Numbered from the stretch's first letter, positions 23,202-32,389 are shown. The stretch is 40,074 nt of DNA from Timonella senegalensis JC301 (GCF_000312125.1 NZ_HE978641.1:981913-1021986), one strand, 5' to 3'. Numbers and translations: made by a program. Notes: generated by a model not told the origin, from the letters alone.

Positions 23202-26200
23202 GTGCTTGTACTGCTCGTTGCCCATGCGCTCATGGCCATTCTCGTGCCTGCACTCGTTTCTTGGATCGGCCGCAAGGCGTTTCTCGTAGCGGCCGCTGCC
23301 CCAGCTTCTGCCGCGATTTACGCACTGTCGTGGTCTGAACGAGTGCTCGCCGGAGACTACCCCACGCAGACAATCTCCTGGATACCAGCACTGGGCATCA
23401 ATCTGTCCTTCCGCATGGACACGCTGTCCTGGCTCATGCTGCTCATCGTGGGTGGTGTTGGTGCGGGTGTGCTGATCTACTGTTCCGCTTATTTCTCCCC
23501 GGCCGCGTCGGGCCTAGGCCGCTTCAGTGGTGTGCTGACCGCGTTCGCCGGAGTGATGGTCGGTCTCGTCTTGGCGGACGACATGATGCTGATGTTCATG
23601 TTCTGGGAGCTCACCACGGTGTTCTCCTACTTGCTCATTGGCCACTACTTTGACCGAAAAACTTCTCGACGAGCCGCGATGCAGGCGATCATCGTCACCA
23701 CCGCGGGTGGCTTGGCCATGCTCGTGGGCATCGTTATTCTCGGCGTAACTGCCGAGACCGGGTTCTCCCTGTCCGGCCTGCTGGCCAACCCTCCGTCCGG
23801 GACCGCAGTCACCGCTGCTGCCGTCTGCCTGCTGATCGGTGCGGGTTCTAAGGCCGCGCTGATCCCAACCCACTTCTGGCTTCCGGGCGCCATGGCGGCC
23901 CCGACCCCAGTGAGTGCCTACCTACACGCCGCCGCGATGGTGAAGGCCGGCGTGTACCTGGTGGCACGGTTCGCGCCCGCATACTCACACCTCACCGTAT
24001 GGGTCACGCTCATCGTCGTCATGGGCTGCGGCACTCTCCTCCTGGGCGGATACCGCGCGCTGCGCCAGCACGACCTCAAGCTGATCCTCGCCTACGGAAC
24101 TGTGTCGCAGCTCGGGCTGATCGTGCTCATGGTGGGCCTCGGCTCGCAGAGCGCTGCGCTCGCGGGCCTGGCCATGATCGGCTCGCACGCAATGTTCAAG
24201 GCCGCACTGTTCCTGACCACGGGTGTGGTCGACGCGGCTACCGGAACGCGTGACATGCGTAGGCTCACGGGAGTGGGCAGGTCCATGCCGCTTGTGGCGG
24301 CCGCTGGAATCCTGGCGACCCTGTCCATGATCGGATTCCCGCCCTTTGCCGGCTACGTGGCCAAGGAGGCGGCCCTCGAGTCGATCTTGCACGACGGCGT
24401 TCCGGGACTCGCGTCCTGGGTATCCCCAGTCGTACTCGCGTCCGTGGCAGTGGGCTCTATCCTGACTGTGGCATACGGCGCCCGTTTCTGCTGGGGCGCG
24501 TTCGCGGACAAGAAGAACCCGCCAGTTATTCCTATCCCCAAGTTGCATGCGGACGGAACCCCGGCAGACACCAAGCTGGTGGATCCTGCGGGGTTCAAGC
24601 GCCAGTCTGCCCGACTCACCATACCCGGCTTCGTACTAGCGTCCCTCGGCCTGATCGCAGGACTGTTGCCTGCGTTCGGCGAGAAGTACCTAGCGCCCCA
24701 CGCCCTGACCTACGGGGCGGGGGAGCCCGGACACCTCACGCTCTGGGCCGGAGTCGGCCCCAGTTTCTGGATCACCGTGATCGTCCTGGGAACCGGAGCC
24801 CTGCTGTTCTGGATGCGCAAGCCACTAGAACTGTTTCAGGGTGCAGTGCCGTTCCTGTTCGACATGGAACTGGGCTACCGCCGTTTCATGCGTCTACTCG
24901 ACGACTTCGCCGCGGACATCACCGCGGTCACGCAGCGTGGTTCACTGCCGTACTACCTCTCCGCGATCCTGTTGACGCTGCTACTCGGCCCGGGCGCCCT
25001 CCTCGTGTTTGGCAACAGCCTTCCGGGATGGTCGGGCGTGCGGCTGTGGGATTCGCCGGCGCAGCTACTCGCCGTGGCCGTCATCATCCCGGCCGTCATC
25101 CTCGTGGCCCGGTCTAGGCGCCGCCTCAAGGCGGTTCTGCTCACAGGGTTTGCCGGATACTCAGTCGCGGCTATCTTCCTCCTCCACGGCGCCCCGGACC
25201 TCGCTCTCACCCAGGTGCTCGTGGAAACGATCACCCTGGTCATCATGGTCCTCGTCATGCGTAGGCTCCCCGCCTACTTCTCCGACCGTCCGCTCAACGC
25301 CTCTCGATGGGGCAGGCTGGCGCTTGCGCTGGCAGTGGGAATCTTCGCTATGGCACTCGCCGTCATCGTTCCGCAGGCACGTATGCACCAGCGCGCATCG
25401 ATCGACTTCCCGGAAGAGGCATACAACTTTGGCGGCGGAAAGAACATCGTCAACGTTGCTCTCGTGGACATCCGTGCGTGGGACACCATGGGCGAGATCT
25501 CGGTGCTTCTCGTGGCGGCCACTGGTGTAGCATCACTCATCTTCCTCTCCCGCCGAAGCGGCGAAAGTCTGCGCCTAGACAAGAACCCACGCCAGGTGGG
25601 CGTGGGCTCGGTGTGGTCCGCGGACAGTACCCTGTCACAGGGAGCCGACGCACTGCGCAAGAAGTCCATGGTCGAGACAGGCCTCAACGCAAGCGCCGCT
25701 CAGTTCAAGTCGACCCAACGCTTCCGCAAGTGGCTGCGGGCCGGATCAACCCTCGCGCCGCAGCGCAGGTCCGTGATCTTCGAGGTCGTCGCCCGACTCC
25801 TCTTCCACTCCATGATCGTGTTCGCGTTGTTCCTGCTGTTCTCTGGCCACAATGCGCCGGGCGGCGGGTTTGCCGCTGGCCTCGTGGTGGGCATCGCGCT
25901 CATCGTGCGCTACCTGGCTGGCGGACGCTTCGAGCTCGGCGAGGCGCTTCCGGTCCAACCGGGCGTGCTGCTCGGCCTGGGCCTGTTCCTCTCGGCCGGA
26001 GTGGGCCTCATCGGCATCCTTGCCGGTGGCGAGGTTCTACAGTCCGTGATCTGGCACATCGACCTGCCGGTCTTCGGGGACGTCAAGCTCATCTCTACGC
26101 TCTTCTTTGATATCGGGGTGTTCCTGGTTGTGATAGGTCTGGTCCTCGACATCCTGCGATCGCTTGGCGCCGAGATCGACAAGCAATCGGATCTCGCCGC

Positions 26201-26246
26201 CACCGGGACACCAGAGTTCCCACGAGTGAACGGGGGGGACCGATGA
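23202..26246 (+). CDS. mrpA: Na+/H+ antiporter subunit A fused to subunit B
   Basis: Largest subunit of the multisubunit Mrp antiporter, 1014 aa from the GTG at 23202 (GGAG five bases upstream; an in-frame GTG at 23160 is less likely). The N-terminal 500 residues are NuoL-like with proton-channel helices (KAALIPTHFWLPGAMAAPTPVSAYLHA is the core signature, split across the family block). The next part is the MrpA C-terminal domain (LLHGAPDLALTQVLVET). From about residue 855 an MrpB domain follows (HSMIVFALFLLFSGHNAPGGG). A/B fusion is common in Actinobacteria. It exports Na+ in exchange for H+ for pH and salt homeostasis. It overlaps mrpC by 4 bp. Confidence 0.95.
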   Translation: MLVLLVAHALMAILVPALVSWIGRKAFLVAAAAPASAAIYALSWSERVLAGDYPTQTISWIPALGINLSFRMDTLSWLMLLIVGGVGAGVLIYCSAYFSPAASGLGRFSGVLTAFAGVMVGLVLADDMMLMFMFWELTTVFSYLLIGHYFDRKTSRRAAMQAIIVTTAGGLAMLVGIVILGVTAETGFSLSGLLANPPSGTAVTAAAVCLLIGAGSKAALIPTHFWLPGAMAAPTPVSAYLHAAAMVKAGVYLVARFAPAYSHLTVWVTLIVVMGCGTLLLGGYRALRQHDLKLILAYGTVSQLGLIVLMVGLGSQSAALAGLAMIGSHAMFKAALFLTTGVVDAATGTRDMRRLTGVGRSMPLVAAAGILATLSMIGFPPFAGYVAKEAALESILHDGVPGLASWVSPVVLASVAVGSILTVAYGARFCWGAFADKKNPPVIPIPKLHADGTPADTKLVDPAGFKRQSARLTIPGFVLASLGLIAGLLPAFGEKYLAPHALTYGAGEPGHLTLWAGVGPSFWITVIVLGTGALLFWMRKPLELFQGAVPFLFDMELGYRRFMRLLDDFAADITAVTQRGSLPYYLSAILLTLLLGPGALLVFGNSLPGWSGVRLWDSPAQLLAVAVIIPAVILVARSRRRLKAVLLTGFAGYSVAAIFLLHGAPDLALTQVLVETITLVIMVLVMRRLPAYFSDRPLNASRWGRLALALAVGIFAMALAVIVPQARMHQRASIDFPEEAYNFGGGKNIVNVALVDIRAWDTMGEISVLLVAATGVASLIFLSRRSGESLRLDKNPRQVGVGSVWSADSTLSQGADALRKKSMVETGLNASAAQFKSTQRFRKWLRAGSTLAPQRRSVIFEVVARLLFHSMIVFALFLLFSGHNAPGGGFAAGLVVGIALIVRYLAGGRFELGEALPVQPGVLLGLGLFLSAGVGLIGILAGGEVLQSVIWHIDLPVFGDVKLISTLFFDIGVFLVVIGLVLDILRSLGAEIDKQSDLAATGTPEFPRVNGGDR

Positions 26247-27025
26247 ACGCCCTCCTGGCTGCTACGTCGGTGCTCGCCGCCGCCCCCAAGGCGGAGGACG
26301 CCCCGCTGATCGACATGTCGCCGTCGCTCGTCCTGGTTTTGGCCGTGGGTGCCTTCGTCACCGCGGGCGTCTACCTCCTGCTTGAACGCTCCCTCACGCG
26401 CGTGCTGCTCGGCTTCATCCTGATCGGCAACGGCGTGAACCTCATGTTCCTTATCGCCGGTGGCCGGGCAGGCGGAGCGCCGATCGTGGGGGAGACCCCA
26501 AACAACGAGATGAGCGACCCGCTGCCCCAGGCCATGGTGCTCACCGCGATCGTCATCACGCTCGGCCTCACGGCATTTGTGCTGGCGATGGCCCACCGCT
26601 CCTGGCAGTTACTCGGCCACGACGAGGTCCAGGACGACCTCGAGGACCGCAGAATCGCGCGGATTGCGGCACGCAACGCCCCAACCGTGGACGGCTCCGA
26701 CACCTCCGATGACACCCTCGCCGTGAACACGGACGACGACGCCGCCGAGGTACGAGATGAAACCTCGGACCTGACCGAACACGACTCTGAGTTCCTAGCC
26801 GCCCAGAGTGCCGAGTACTACCGCGCGATGGCAGCCAAGGCCGAGGACGAAGAAACCAAGGCGCGACACTTAAGCAGCGCAGAACACTTCGAGGAGCGTG
26901 AACGCCACCTGCGAGCCGCACGCGCAGGCAACGAGGCCGCCGGGGCCAAGCCAAGTCAATCGTCGGAAATAAAGAAGCCACAGACCGAGCAAGACGAGCA
27001 GGACAAGGGAGGCCGAGATGACTGA
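26243..27025 (+). CDS. mrpC: Na+/H+ antiporter subunit C with long acidic tail
   Basis: NuoK-like subunit, 260 aa; typical MrpC proteins are about 110-190 aa. Three helices (about residues 30-120) hold the family motif LTRVLLGFILIGNGVNLMF and PLPQAMVLTAIVI. From about residue 130 there is a cytosolic tail of 130 residues, highly charged, Asp/Glu-rich, then coiled-coil-like, ending in the hydrophilic segment with QSSEIKK where the dispersed motif lies. ATGA overlap with mrpA and an 8-bp overlap with mrpD. Confidence 0.93.
   Translation: MNALLAATSVLAAAPKAEDAPLIDMSPSLVLVLAVGAFVTAGVYLLLERSLTRVLLGFILIGNGVNLMFLIAGGRAGGAPIVGETPNNEMSDPLPQAMVLTAIVITLGLTAFVLAMAHRSWQLLGHDEVQDDLEDRRIARIAARNAPTVDGSDTSDDTLAVNTDDDAAEVRDETSDLTEHDSEFLAAQSAEYYRAMAAKAEDEETKARHLSSAEHFEERERHLRAARAGNEAAGAKPSQSSEIKKPQTEQDEQDKGGRDD
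26959..26970 (+). repeat. ATCGTCGNAAAT motif copy 6 (coding)
   Basis: ATCGTCGGAAAT inside mrpC, sense strand, read as Q-S-S-E-I from residue 239, in the same frame as the copy in copD-ctaG (Q-S-S-K-I). Confidence 0.75.
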
Positions 27026-28607
27026 CTTCACTTGGCTCGTGCCACTGCCCGTGGTCATCCCGCTATGCGCGGCGGGCCTAACCCTTGCGTTCTACAAGAA
27101 GCCCGGCATCCAACAGGTCATCACAATCCTGGCGCTCGTTCTCATGGTGGCCTTCTCCGGCATCATGATGTGGGCGGCCGACCAAGGGCCCATCGTGGTG
27201 AACGTTGGCGAATGGGCGGCTCCCGTGGGTATCAACCTCGTGGGGGACAGGCTCTCCGCCCTCATGCTCACGGTGTCCTCTACGGTTCTGCTGTGCGTTC
27301 TTGTGTACTCGTTGGGGCAGGGGATCGCAGACTCGTCGAAGTCGCCAGTGTCGATCTACCACCCCACTTACCTCGTGCTGGCTGCGGGCGTCTCCAATGC
27401 GTTCCTCGCGGGAGATCTGTTCAACCTGTACGTTGGGTTCGAGATCCTACTCGCCGCGTCCTACGTGCTCCTGACTCTGGGTGGCACGTTTGAACGCATC
27501 CGCGCGGGTGCGATTTACGTGGTAGTCGCACTGCTGTCCTCGCTGATCTTCCTGATCGCGCTCGCCATGACGTATGCGGCCACGGGCACGGTCAACCTTG
27601 CCCAGCTGGGTCAGAGGCTCTCCGAAATCGATCCCAACGTGTCGATCGTGCTGCAGTCGCTGCTGCTCCTCGCGTTCGGGATCAAGGCTGCGATCTTCCC
27701 GCTCTCAAGCTGGCTCCCAGACTCCTACCCCACGGCGCCAGCCCCGGTCACAGCAGTGTTCGCGGGACTGCTCACTAAGGTTGGTGTCTACGCGATCATC
27801 CGCACTCAGACACTGCTCTTCCCTGACGGCCGCCTCAACGACGTGCTTATGTGGCTTGCGCTCGCAACCATGCTCGTGGGAATCATGGGTGCAGTGGCGC
27901 AGAACGACATCAAGCGTCTGATGTCATTCACGCTGGTCAGCCACATCGGCTACATGATCTTTGGCATCGCGGTGGGATCCCAAATCGGTCTGGGTGCAAC
28001 AATCTTCTACGTTGCCCACCACATCACCGTGCAAACCACTCTGTTCCTGATTGTGGGGCTCATCGAGCGGCGCGGCGGAACAACCTCGCTGTCCAAGCTG
28101 GGAGGCCTAGCCAAGACAGCCCCATTCCTCGCCATCCTCTTCTTTATCCCGGCAATGAACCTCGCGGGCATTCCACCGTTCTCCGGATTCCTTGGAAAGG
28201 TGGGGCTGCTGGAAGCGGGTGTTGCTGAGGGTACCTGGCTCGCCTACACGCTGGTCATTGGCTCGGTCGTGGCTTCACTGCTCACTCTGTACGCGATTGT
28301 CAAGGCGTGGAACAAGGCGTTCTGGCAGCCGTCACCGGAGCCTCTTCCGGATAACGATCTGCCGCGGGGGATGATCGTACCTGCCGGGGTTATGGTCGTG
28401 CTGACGCTCATGATCACGGTGGTCGCGGGTCCGCTCTACAACTACACCAGCAGGGCCGCAACGACACTCATAGACAACTCGAACTACATCGATGCGGTCT
28501 TAGGGGACGCGGGCCGAGGAACGGGAGAATCCACACCCCTTGACGGACCCGACCCGGTAGACGAGAGCAGCGTACTGGATGACAACGACACTGGGGCGGT
28601 GAACTAA
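27018..28607 (+). CDS. mrpD: Na+/H+ antiporter subunit D
   Basis: NuoN/NuoM-like subunit of 529 aa with about 14 hydrophobic helices. The proton-channel signature GIKAAIFPLSSWLPDSYPTA and the QNDIKRLMSFTLVSHIGYM block (with the conserved Lys) are intact. The C-terminal 45 residues are acidic and outside the membrane domain. ATG with GGAGG six bases upstream; overlaps mrpC, and its stop overlaps the mrpE ATG (TAATG), consistent with coupled translation. Confidence 0.95.
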   Translation: MTDFTWLVPLPVVIPLCAAGLTLAFYKKPGIQQVITILALVLMVAFSGIMMWAADQGPIVVNVGEWAAPVGINLVGDRLSALMLTVSSTVLLCVLVYSLGQGIADSSKSPVSIYHPTYLVLAAGVSNAFLAGDLFNLYVGFEILLAASYVLLTLGGTFERIRAGAIYVVVALLSSLIFLIALAMTYAATGTVNLAQLGQRLSEIDPNVSIVLQSLLLLAFGIKAAIFPLSSWLPDSYPTAPAPVTAVFAGLLTKVGVYAIIRTQTLLFPDGRLNDVLMWLALATMLVGIMGAVAQNDIKRLMSFTLVSHIGYMIFGIAVGSQIGLGATIFYVAHHITVQTTLFLIVGLIERRGGTTSLSKLGGLAKTAPFLAILFFIPAMNLAGIPPFSGFLGKVGLLEAGVAEGTWLAYTLVIGSVVASLLTLYAIVKAWNKAFWQPSPEPLPDNDLPRGMIVPAGVMVVLTLMITVVAGPLYNYTSRAATTLIDNSNYIDAVLGDAGRGTGESTPLDGPDPVDESSVLDDNDTGAVN

Positions 28608-29269
28608 TGGCGCGCAAGGTGTTCAGGCCCGTTGAGGTCTCAACGATTCTCTGGCTCGCCGTCGTATGGGTGCTTCTGTGGGATGACCTCACCTGGGGCA
28701 ACATTGCGGGCGGCCTCATCATTGGGCTTGTGGTCAGCCAACTCATGCCGCTGCCACGCATTGAGTTCAAGGGGCATGTGCGGATTCGGTACTTGATTGC
28801 CCTCCTCTCGCGGTTCTTGGCAGACCTGATTTCTGCCTCGTTCCAAGTTGCCCTCCAAGCCTTCAAGTTCGGCACGGTTCCGCGTGGGGCGATTATTGGC
28901 GTGAAGTTGCGCTCTGAGTCAGACCTGTACCTGACCATCACCGCGGAGCTCAGTTGTCTGGTTCCCGGATCCATTGTGATTGAGGCAGACCAAGTATCGG
29001 GGACCCTGTACCTGCACATTCTTGACCTCGAGCAGTACGGCGGGGAAGACAAAGTCCGCCAAGACGTGTGGAACCTCGAAGCACGTGTCATGAGGGCTCT
29101 CGCTTCCCGTGATGAGCTTGATCGCGCAGGCATCCCCCTCCACAGGGGTGACCCCGTACCGGACAGGCGTGCGGCCACGAAACTGCAGTCCACAACAGAG
29201 CTCAGAGTAGAAACAAGAACAAGTACCGCGGACGCCCAGAACCCCACCGGCGGACAGGAAACACAATGA
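28607..29269 (+). CDS. mrpE: Na+/H+ antiporter subunit E
   Basis: MrpE/MnhE subunit of 220 aa. Two N-terminal helices (about residues 12-45) are followed by the family domain with SEFNPIIAP-like RSESDLYLTITAELSCLVPGS and LHILD. The C-terminal 50 residues are a hydrophilic, Thr-rich extension. It starts at the A of the TAATG overlap with mrpD and overlaps mrpF by ATGA. Confidence 0.93.
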   Translation: MARKVFRPVEVSTILWLAVVWVLLWDDLTWGNIAGGLIIGLVVSQLMPLPRIEFKGHVRIRYLIALLSRFLADLISASFQVALQAFKFGTVPRGAIIGVKLRSESDLYLTITAELSCLVPGSIVIEADQVSGTLYLHILDLEQYGGEDKVRQDVWNLEARVMRALASRDELDRAGIPLHRGDPVPDRRAATKLQSTTELRVETRTSTADAQNPTGGQETQ

Positions 29270-29619
29270 CTATCGTGACAATCGTGTGCGGAATATTGCT
29301 CGTGGTCGCGGGAATACTGGCACTCATCCGCGTGGAACGCGGGCCTTCAATGCTCAACCGCACGATCGCCCTCGACGTGTTCGCCACGGTGCTCATCGGC
29401 GCGATCGCGCTGGAAGCCGCGTACTCTCGGCGCACCGACACACTTCCCATCTTGGTGGTGCTGTCACTCGTGGGGTTTGTCGGATCCGTGTCAGTAGCCC
29501 GATTTGCAGCTAAGGAACCTGATGAGGCCCGCCGCGTGCGCACCCCCAAGGAAATCGCACACGACGAGGAAGTGCGGCGACGAGCTGAAGAAAAGCGGGA
29601 ACAGGGAGGGGCACTATGA
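29266..29619 (+). CDS. mrpF: Na+/H+ antiporter subunit F
   Basis: Small subunit of 117 aa with three hydrophobic helices in the first 85 residues and the MrpF pattern RVERGPSMLNRTIALDV. The C-terminal 30 residues are charged and helical. AGGAAA precedes the ATG. ATGA overlaps at both ends link it to mrpE and mrpG. Confidence 0.92.
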   Translation: MTIVTIVCGILLVVAGILALIRVERGPSMLNRTIALDVFATVLIGAIALEAAYSRRTDTLPILVVLSLVGFVGSVSVARFAAKEPDEARRVRTPKEIAHDEEVRRRAEEKREQGGAL

Positions 29620-30131
29620 CTTGGGAAAACGTTGCTGACTTCCTCGCCGCGATCTGCCTCCTGCTGGGTGCTTTTTTGACTTTCGCTGCTGGTGTTGGTG
29701 TGCTCAGGTTCCCCGACCTGCTAGCCCGAATGCACGCGGCCGCAAAACCTCAAGTGCTCGGCTTGATCCTCATGCTCGCCGCGGAGGCCCTGCGTGTGCG
29801 TTCGTGGGGTGTCATGGGAATGCTGTTCTTGGTGGTTTGCTTCCAGCTACTCACCGCCCCAGTGGCCGCCCACATGGTTGGACGCGCGGGCGTGCGCACG
29901 GGCCAGATGCGGGACGAGTTCCTCGTCCGCAATGAGCTTTCCGAGGACCAAGCAGAGGCTGAGGCGCTCCGCCGTCGTGCTCTCGAGCGCAACCCCGCGG
30001 TGGAGAAGGAACTCGAAGCTCAGCTCGAGGCCAAAATCGCGCAGATGCGGAAGGCCGCAGCGGAGGAAGCCGCACAAAACCGAGATTCACACGGCTCGAG
30101 GTTTCGGCGAAAGTCCGGTGAATCGTCGTAA
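29616..30131 (+). CDS. mrpG: Na+/H+ antiporter subunit G
   Basis: Last gene of the operon, 171 aa. Three helices with the PhaG/MnhG pattern GVLRFPDLLARMHAAAKPQ at about residues 28-46. The C-terminal 75 residues are a charged, probably coiled tail, longer than in typical MrpG (about 110-130 aa). GGGAGGGG is a strong ribosome site. The stop codon is supplied by a copy of the dispersed motif, giving the ending E-S-S. Confidence 0.92.
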   Translation: MTWENVADFLAAICLLLGAFLTFAAGVGVLRFPDLLARMHAAAKPQVLGLILMLAAEALRVRSWGVMGMLFLVVCFQLLTAPVAAHMVGRAGVRTGQMRDEFLVRNELSEDQAEAEALRRRALERNPAVEKELEAQLEAKIAQMRKAAAEEAAQNRDSHGSRFRRKSGESS

Positions 30132-30133
30132 AT
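30122..30133 (+). repeat. ATCGTCGNAAAT motif copy 7 (stop codon)
   Basis: ATCGTCGTAAAT spans the mrpG stop: TCG-TCG-TAA. This is the same arrangement as the copy ending the hydrolase remnant at 19950. Confidence 0.75.
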
Positions 30134-30154
30134 CAGTGGCCAGTTAGGGCCGTG

Positions 30155-30171
30155 CTGCACTGAAAGTGCAG
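30155..30171. terminator. Small hairpin between mrpG and hydrolase
   Basis: CTGCAC-TGAAA-GTGCAG, a 6-bp perfect stem in the 41-bp gap between convergent genes; a weak bidirectional terminator at best. Confidence 0.4.
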
Positions 30172-30172
30172 G

Positions 30173-31150
30173 TCAAGCCGTCTCGTTGAGGGTCTCAAGC
30201 CACAGCTTAATGGCGTCAAAATATGCCACACGGGCCGGCTGACGCGACAGCGCGAGGTCGTGCGCGCCACCCGTGATGGGCACGAACGTGACGTCCGAGC
30301 CTAGGTGAGCAGACCCCTTCATGATGTGCGCGACGTTCAGGACCGAGTCCGTGGTGATGACCTCGGGGTGGTCATGCTCGGCGTCGCCCGAACGGTTGGA
30401 TGCCAGCACCAAAACCGGGCACGCGATGTCGAGCCCGTGCGCCAGCGTCCGGTGGCCGCGGCGCACCGCAGTGAACCACGCCGCGCGCACGGGGAAGCCC
30501 TCGTGCGGCTTGAGCCGCAGATCGTAGTCCCACTCGCCGCCCGAGTCCTTGTGCAGCGCGCGCCCGTAGTACGGATTCAGCGAGCCCACCTTGGCCTTGG
30601 GCCGCACGCGCGCGATGCGCGCCACGGCCCGCGTCCCAATAGTGCGAAGGAACCACGGTTTGTTCAGATCAAACCACGGCGAATTGAGGATCACCGCGCT
30701 GATGCGCGGGAAGCCGTCCGGCAGATTCTGGGTACGCGCGTTCGTCCACAGCGCCGCGATCAGCCCGCCCGTGGAATGCCCGAGGACCACGAGTTCCTCG
30801 TGCCCCTCGGCCCGAATCATCCGCGCGGACGCATCCAGCTCGGCGCGGTAGGCGGAAAGATTATCGACGAAGTTGGCAGTCTGGCCTTCACGCAGGCTTC
30901 TGCCGTACTTGCGCAGGTCAAGGGCGTAAAAGTCGTAGCCTTCCCGCTCAAAGAACTCGGCCTCGTGCTCCTGGAAGAAGTAATCCACAAACCCGTGGAT
31001 GTAGAGAACCGCCCGAGAATGGCGAGGCCCGGCGCTGCGGCGTACGAGCGTCGCAGTTACCGGGCCTTCGTCGTCCGTGCCGAGGTCAATCGAGTGGGCC
31101 GCCCATTGCGAACCGAGAATGTCTGGGGTCCAACGGGCGGCGTTGCTCAT
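30173..31150 (-). CDS. Alpha/beta hydrolase (serine aminopeptidase S33 / lysophospholipase type)
   Basis: Cytosolic alpha/beta hydrolase of 325 aa. The nucleophile elbow is GHSTGG near residue 123, preceded by the oxyanion-forming YIHGFVDYFFQEHEAEFF segment typical of monoacylglycerol lipase-like Hydrolase_4 proteins. The acid (in VLASNRSGDAEHD) and the His in GGAHDLALS complete the triad. It starts two bases after the lppM-like stop, with GGAG about 12 bases upstream, so both are in one operon; a role in lipid turnover at the envelope is an inference from that pairing. Confidence 0.88.
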   Translation of the reverse strand: MSNAARWTPDILGSQWAAHSIDLGTDDEGPVTATLVRRSAGPRHSRAVLYIHGFVDYFFQEHEAEFFEREGYDFYALDLRKYGRSLREGQTANFVDNLSAYRAELDASARMIRAEGHEELVVLGHSTGGLIAALWTNARTQNLPDGFPRISAVILNSPWFDLNKPWFLRTIGTRAVARIARVRPKAKVGSLNPYYGRALHKDSGGEWDYDLRLKPHEGFPVRAAWFTAVRRGHRTLAHGLDIACPVLVLASNRSGDAEHDHPEVITTDSVLNVAHIMKGSAHLGSDVTFVPITGGAHDLALSRQPARVAYFDAIKLWLETLNETA

Positions 31151-31152
31151 GG

Positions 31153-32301
31153 TTACTGATTCTCCGGATTCTGAGGATCGAATGGGTCCTGCGGGTTGTG
31201 CGGGGGCTGCGGCCCGTTCGGCTGCGGTTCCCCGCTGGGTGCTTGGTAGGGGCTAGGAGGAGGCGGCGTTGCCTGGCCTGGTTGCTGATAGCCCGGTTGT
31301 TGGTACCCCGGCAGGGGTTGGGTCGTGTTCTGTTGCTGAGTGTACCCCTGTTGTCCGGTTTGTTGCGGTGGGCCTTGCTGGTAGCCGGGCTGCTGGTAGC
31401 CGGGCTGCTGGCCCTGTTGGTATCCCGGGGCTTGGTAACCCTGGGTGTATCCGGCTTGGTTCACGCCGGTGTTCATGCCCGGGTAGGCGGCGCCCACGGC
31501 CTGCTTCTTTTTGTTGGAGTTGATCACGATCGCCGTGATGACACCCGCAAGGATCAGGGCGGCACCGATGATCGAGCCGAGCAGGAGCGGGGAGACGCCG
31601 TCCTCGTCTCCGTCAGCTTGCGTGCCGGAGTCAGCGGAGTTGTCCTTGTCGGTGTCGCCGGAGCTGCCGGTGCCGCTGGTCGCCGCGTCATCGGTATCGG
31701 ATTCGGTGGAGTCATCAGTGGCCCCACCGCCGGAGGCGCCGCCGGCGATTGCGGACCCTCGTGCGTTGAGCTCGAGCTTCTCACCGGGGACCATCTTCCA
31801 GGTGACGGTGTTTCCGTCCACCTCACCGTTCGTTTCCGCGATCTTGCCAGGGAACGCCACCTTGATGGATACGTCGAGTGACTCCATCATGGCCTTGACC
31901 ATCGGGTCGTTGAGGTCCTCCTCGGATGCGCCGGAGTCACCCATGTCGAGGACGCCGGTAACCACGTAGTCGTCACCGTCCCGCGTGATCTCCAGTTCCT
32001 GGGACTCACCCATTTCACTGATGGGGACGGCCGCGAATGTGTACTCCTTACCGGTGAACCCGTCCTGCTTGTAGTCCTTTACCGTGGATCCCGCTGGCGG
32101 CTGCGAGCCCTCCTGCATCCCCTCGAGGAGGTCCTCGGGGGTGACACCCATTTGCTTGGCCAGGTCATCGGAGATCGCCATGATCATCGAGCCTTCTGCG
32201 GTGTCGTTCTCGAGCAGGTTGATGGACATGTTCATCCGCATGCATCCCGACAGGAGGAGCGCAAGTGCGGCAAACAGTGCGACTGCAAGTGGCTTTTTCA
32301 T
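31153..32301 (-). CDS. LppM-like lipoprotein
   Basis: Lipoprotein of 382 aa. The ATG at 32299-32301 is chosen because it gives a proper signal peptide with lipobox LLSGC (C20); the longer frame upstream has no such signal. Residues about 20-200 match the LppM domain (MRMNMSINLLENDTAEGS start). An Asp/Ser/Thr-rich spacer precedes a transmembrane helix at about 225-247 (LLLGSIIGAALILAG), followed by a Gln/Pro/Gly/Tyr-rich tail of repeated GYQQ units. M. tuberculosis LppM is linked to phagosome interference, but function here is unknown. Divergent from clpB; the HAIR element lies between them. Confidence 0.85.
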   Translation of the reverse strand: MKKPLAVALFAALALLLSGCMRMNMSINLLENDTAEGSMIMAISDDLAKQMGVTPEDLLEGMQEGSQPPAGSTVKDYKQDGFTGKEYTFAAVPISEMGESQELEITRDGDDYVVTGVLDMGDSGASEEDLNDPMVKAMMESLDVSIKVAFPGKIAETNGEVDGNTVTWKMVPGEKLELNARGSAIAGGASGGGATDDSTESDTDDAATSGTGSSGDTDKDNSADSGTQADGDEDGVSPLLLGSIIGAALILAGVITAIVINSNKKKQAVGAAYPGMNTGVNQAGYTQGYQAPGYQQGQQPGYQQPGYQQGPPQQTGQQGYTQQQNTTQPLPGYQQPGYQQPGQATPPPPSPYQAPSGEPQPNGPQPPHNPQDPFDPQNPENQ

Positions 32302-32389
32302 GATTCCACCGTATGGGTGGCGCGGCGCGGTTGTCCGCCCGAGTGCGGGTGAGAACGCGGAACCTGGCCCACTTCTCACCCTGCCGATC

